Shown in pieces: positions 7,356 to 7,627 of a stretch of 7,627 nt of DNA. Positions within the stretch are counted from its first letter, which is position 1. Each line of letters begins with the position of its first letter. This DNA is from an uncultured Rhodopirellula sp. (GTDB taxonomy: Bacteria; Planctomycetota; Planctomycetia; Pirellulales; Pirellulaceae), in assembly GCA_913061385.1 (NCBI GenBank), contig CAJXTM010000149.1, positions 1 to 7,627 on the forward strand, read 5' to 3'. A program made the position numbers and the translations under genes. Under the pieces are notes generated by a model. The model was not told the origin of the DNA. It did no database searches and saw nothing but the letters and a program-made list of their open reading frames with translations.

Positions 7356-7411
7356 GAACAGTGCTTGGTGCGTTGCTGAACAGTGCTGGGTGCGTTGCCG
7401 AACAGCGCAGG
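7356..7411 (+). repeat. 22-bp tandem repeat, about 2.5 copies
   Basis: Copy 1 (7356-7377) and copy 2 (7378-7399) both begin GAACAGTGCT and run on through GGTGCGTTGC, differing at 2 of 22 positions. A partial third copy (7400-7411) begins GAACAGCGC. The unit length is not a multiple of three, which argues against a protein repeat here. The array ends about 60 bp before the ATG at 7473. It could be a set of regulator binding sites, with two helical turns per unit, or a replication-slippage product. Confidence 0.75.
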
Positions 7412-7428
7412 TTTCGGTTTCTCAGTCA

Positions 7429-7453
7429 GGCTCTTTTGTTACTGGCTCTTTTG
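7429..7453 (+). repeat. Short direct repeat GGCTCTTTTG, 15-bp period
   Basis: GGCTCTTTTG occurs at 7429-7438 and again at 7444-7453, 20 bp upstream of the ATG at 7473. It lies in the expected leader of that gene. It may be incidental low-complexity sequence or part of a control site; nothing decides between these. Confidence 0.45.
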
Positions 7454-7462
7454 GCATCGTGT

Positions 7463-7467
7463 AGAGG
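7463..7467 (+). promoter_or_regulatory. Ribosome binding site of the 3'-edge Tat gene
   Basis: AGAGG lies 5 bases before the ATG at 7473. Together with the Tat signal that follows, it shows that this short edge frame is a real gene start and not a chance ORF. Confidence 0.7.
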
Positions 7468-7472
7468 TAATC

Positions 7473-7583
7473 ATGAACTTCACGAGAAGGAAATTTCTGA
7501 CGGCGAAAGGTGCGGTTTTAACCCTACCCTTCCTTCCCTCGCTCGCCACTGGTGACGATGAGCCGAGACCTACTGAATTAGTG
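7473..7583 (+). CDS. N-terminus of a second Tat-exported DUF1552/DUF1501-type protein, 3'-truncated
   Basis: Thirty-seven genomic codons begin MNFTRRKFLTAKGAVLTLPF. The twin-arginine motif TRRKFLTA sits at residues 4-11, followed by a short hydrophobic core and PFLPSLATGDD with a likely cleavage site around residues 25-27. This form (RRxFL, then a G-A run and LPFLxSL) is typical of DUF1552 proteins and close to DUF1501 proteins; too little is present to choose, though LPFLPSL favours DUF1552. The start is supported by AGAGG 5 bases upstream. The natural sequence stops at 7583. If translated further, the adapter adds LSLIHISEPTRPRL in frame, which is artificial. The gene probably opens a second export-redox gene group beyond the contig. 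Confidence 0.75.
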
Positions 7584-7627
7584 CTGTCTCTTATACACAT
7601 CTCCGAGCCCACGAGACCGAGGCTGAT
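7584..7627 (-). other. Nextera (Tn5) sequencing adapter, P7 side, not genomic
   Basis: This is the reverse complement of the adapter at the other end: mosaic end CTGTCTCTTATACACATCT (7584-7602), read-2 arm (7603-7617), index CGAGGCTG (7618-7625) and the first two bases of the P7 tail. Its reading frame is open with respect to the Tat gene at 7473 and yields the peptide LSLIHISEPTRPRL, which I recall as a recurrent contaminant at the ends of predicted proteins in databases. Confidence 0.98.

Larger units (their letters stand above)
6864..7472. other. Gene-poor divergent intergenic region
   Basis: About 609 bp separates the minus-strand unknown gene from the plus-strand Tat gene at 7473, so promoters for both should lie here. 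Open frames exist (for example 6973-7176 plus and 6897-7235 minus) but overlap one another, use weak starts without ribosome binding sites, and give proteins with no recognisable motif. A TTGACA at 7184-7189 has no matching -10 element at normal spacing. TAGAAT at 7307-7312 resembles a -10 element but has no good -35. TGCGTTG occurs at 7195-7201 and twice in the tandem repeat at 7356-7411. TGCGTCCT occurs at 7256-7263 and 7272-7279. I see no tRNA or terminator. A decayed gene cannot be excluded. Confidence 0.5.

Noticed and set aside
7361..7555. 64-residue plus-strand ORF with a hydrophobic run and a Cys (LLALLASCRG), lipoprotein-like
   Set aside because: It overlaps the Tat gene start at 7473 in another frame, begins inside the 22-bp repeat at a GTG without a ribosome binding site, and the repeat is not codon-periodic.
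1..7627. Inverted 48/44-bp terminal sequences with Tn5 mosaic ends, resembling a transposon carrying cargo genes
   Set aside because: The mosaic ends are joined to Illumina primer and index sequence, and there is no transposase or target duplication. It is library adapter.

Overview
The window is a short assembled contig carrying untrimmed Illumina Nextera (Tn5) adapter at both ends (1-48 and 7584-7627), so the genomic insert is about 49-7583. The gene content points to a planctomycete (Planctomycetota), or less likely a related PVC-group bacterium. The reasons are a planctomycete-type cytochrome c protein with DUF1592/DUF1588/DUF1585 domains, a Tat-exported DUF1552 protein, a secreted cysteine-type leucine-rich-repeat protein, and a secreted-type ThuA-like domain. 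Base composition looks near 50% GC by eye. I cannot assign order or genus.

Layout. 51-632 (+) is the 3' part of a ThuA-like gene cut by the contig edge. A 119-bp gap follows, holding a perfect 9-bp inverted repeat (718-741) just before the next start codon. 752-6065 (+) is a compact three-gene run: the DUF1592 cytochrome c protein (752-3208), a 17-repeat LRR protein whose ATG overlaps the preceding TAA (TAATG at 3206-3210), and, 26 bp on, a Tat-exported DUF1552 protein. 6057-6863 (-) is a convergent gene for a secreted protein I do not recognise; its 3' end overlaps the DUF1552 gene by 9 bp. About 600 bp without a convincing gene follows (6864-7472), containing a degenerate 22-bp tandem repeat. 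At 7473 (+) a new gene starts with a clear ribosome binding site and a second Tat signal of the DUF1552/DUF1501 type, and is cut off by the 3' adapter after 37 codons.

How the genes may work together. All the products except the truncated ThuA piece, whose N-terminus is missing, carry export signals, so this is an envelope or periplasm locus. DUF1592 and DUF1552 proteins are commonly found as neighbours in planctomycetes. The usual proposal is a c-type-haem redox partner plus a Tat-exported, possibly enzymatic partner; their biochemical function is not established. The LRR gene lies between them and appears translationally coupled to the cytochrome gene, which suggests a physical or functional partnership. 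The most notable points are this DUF1592-LRR-DUF1552 arrangement, the loss of the HxxSHH signature in the DUF1552 protein, and the adapter-derived distortions of both edge genes. I saw no tRNA, rRNA, CRISPR array, integrase or insertion sequence.
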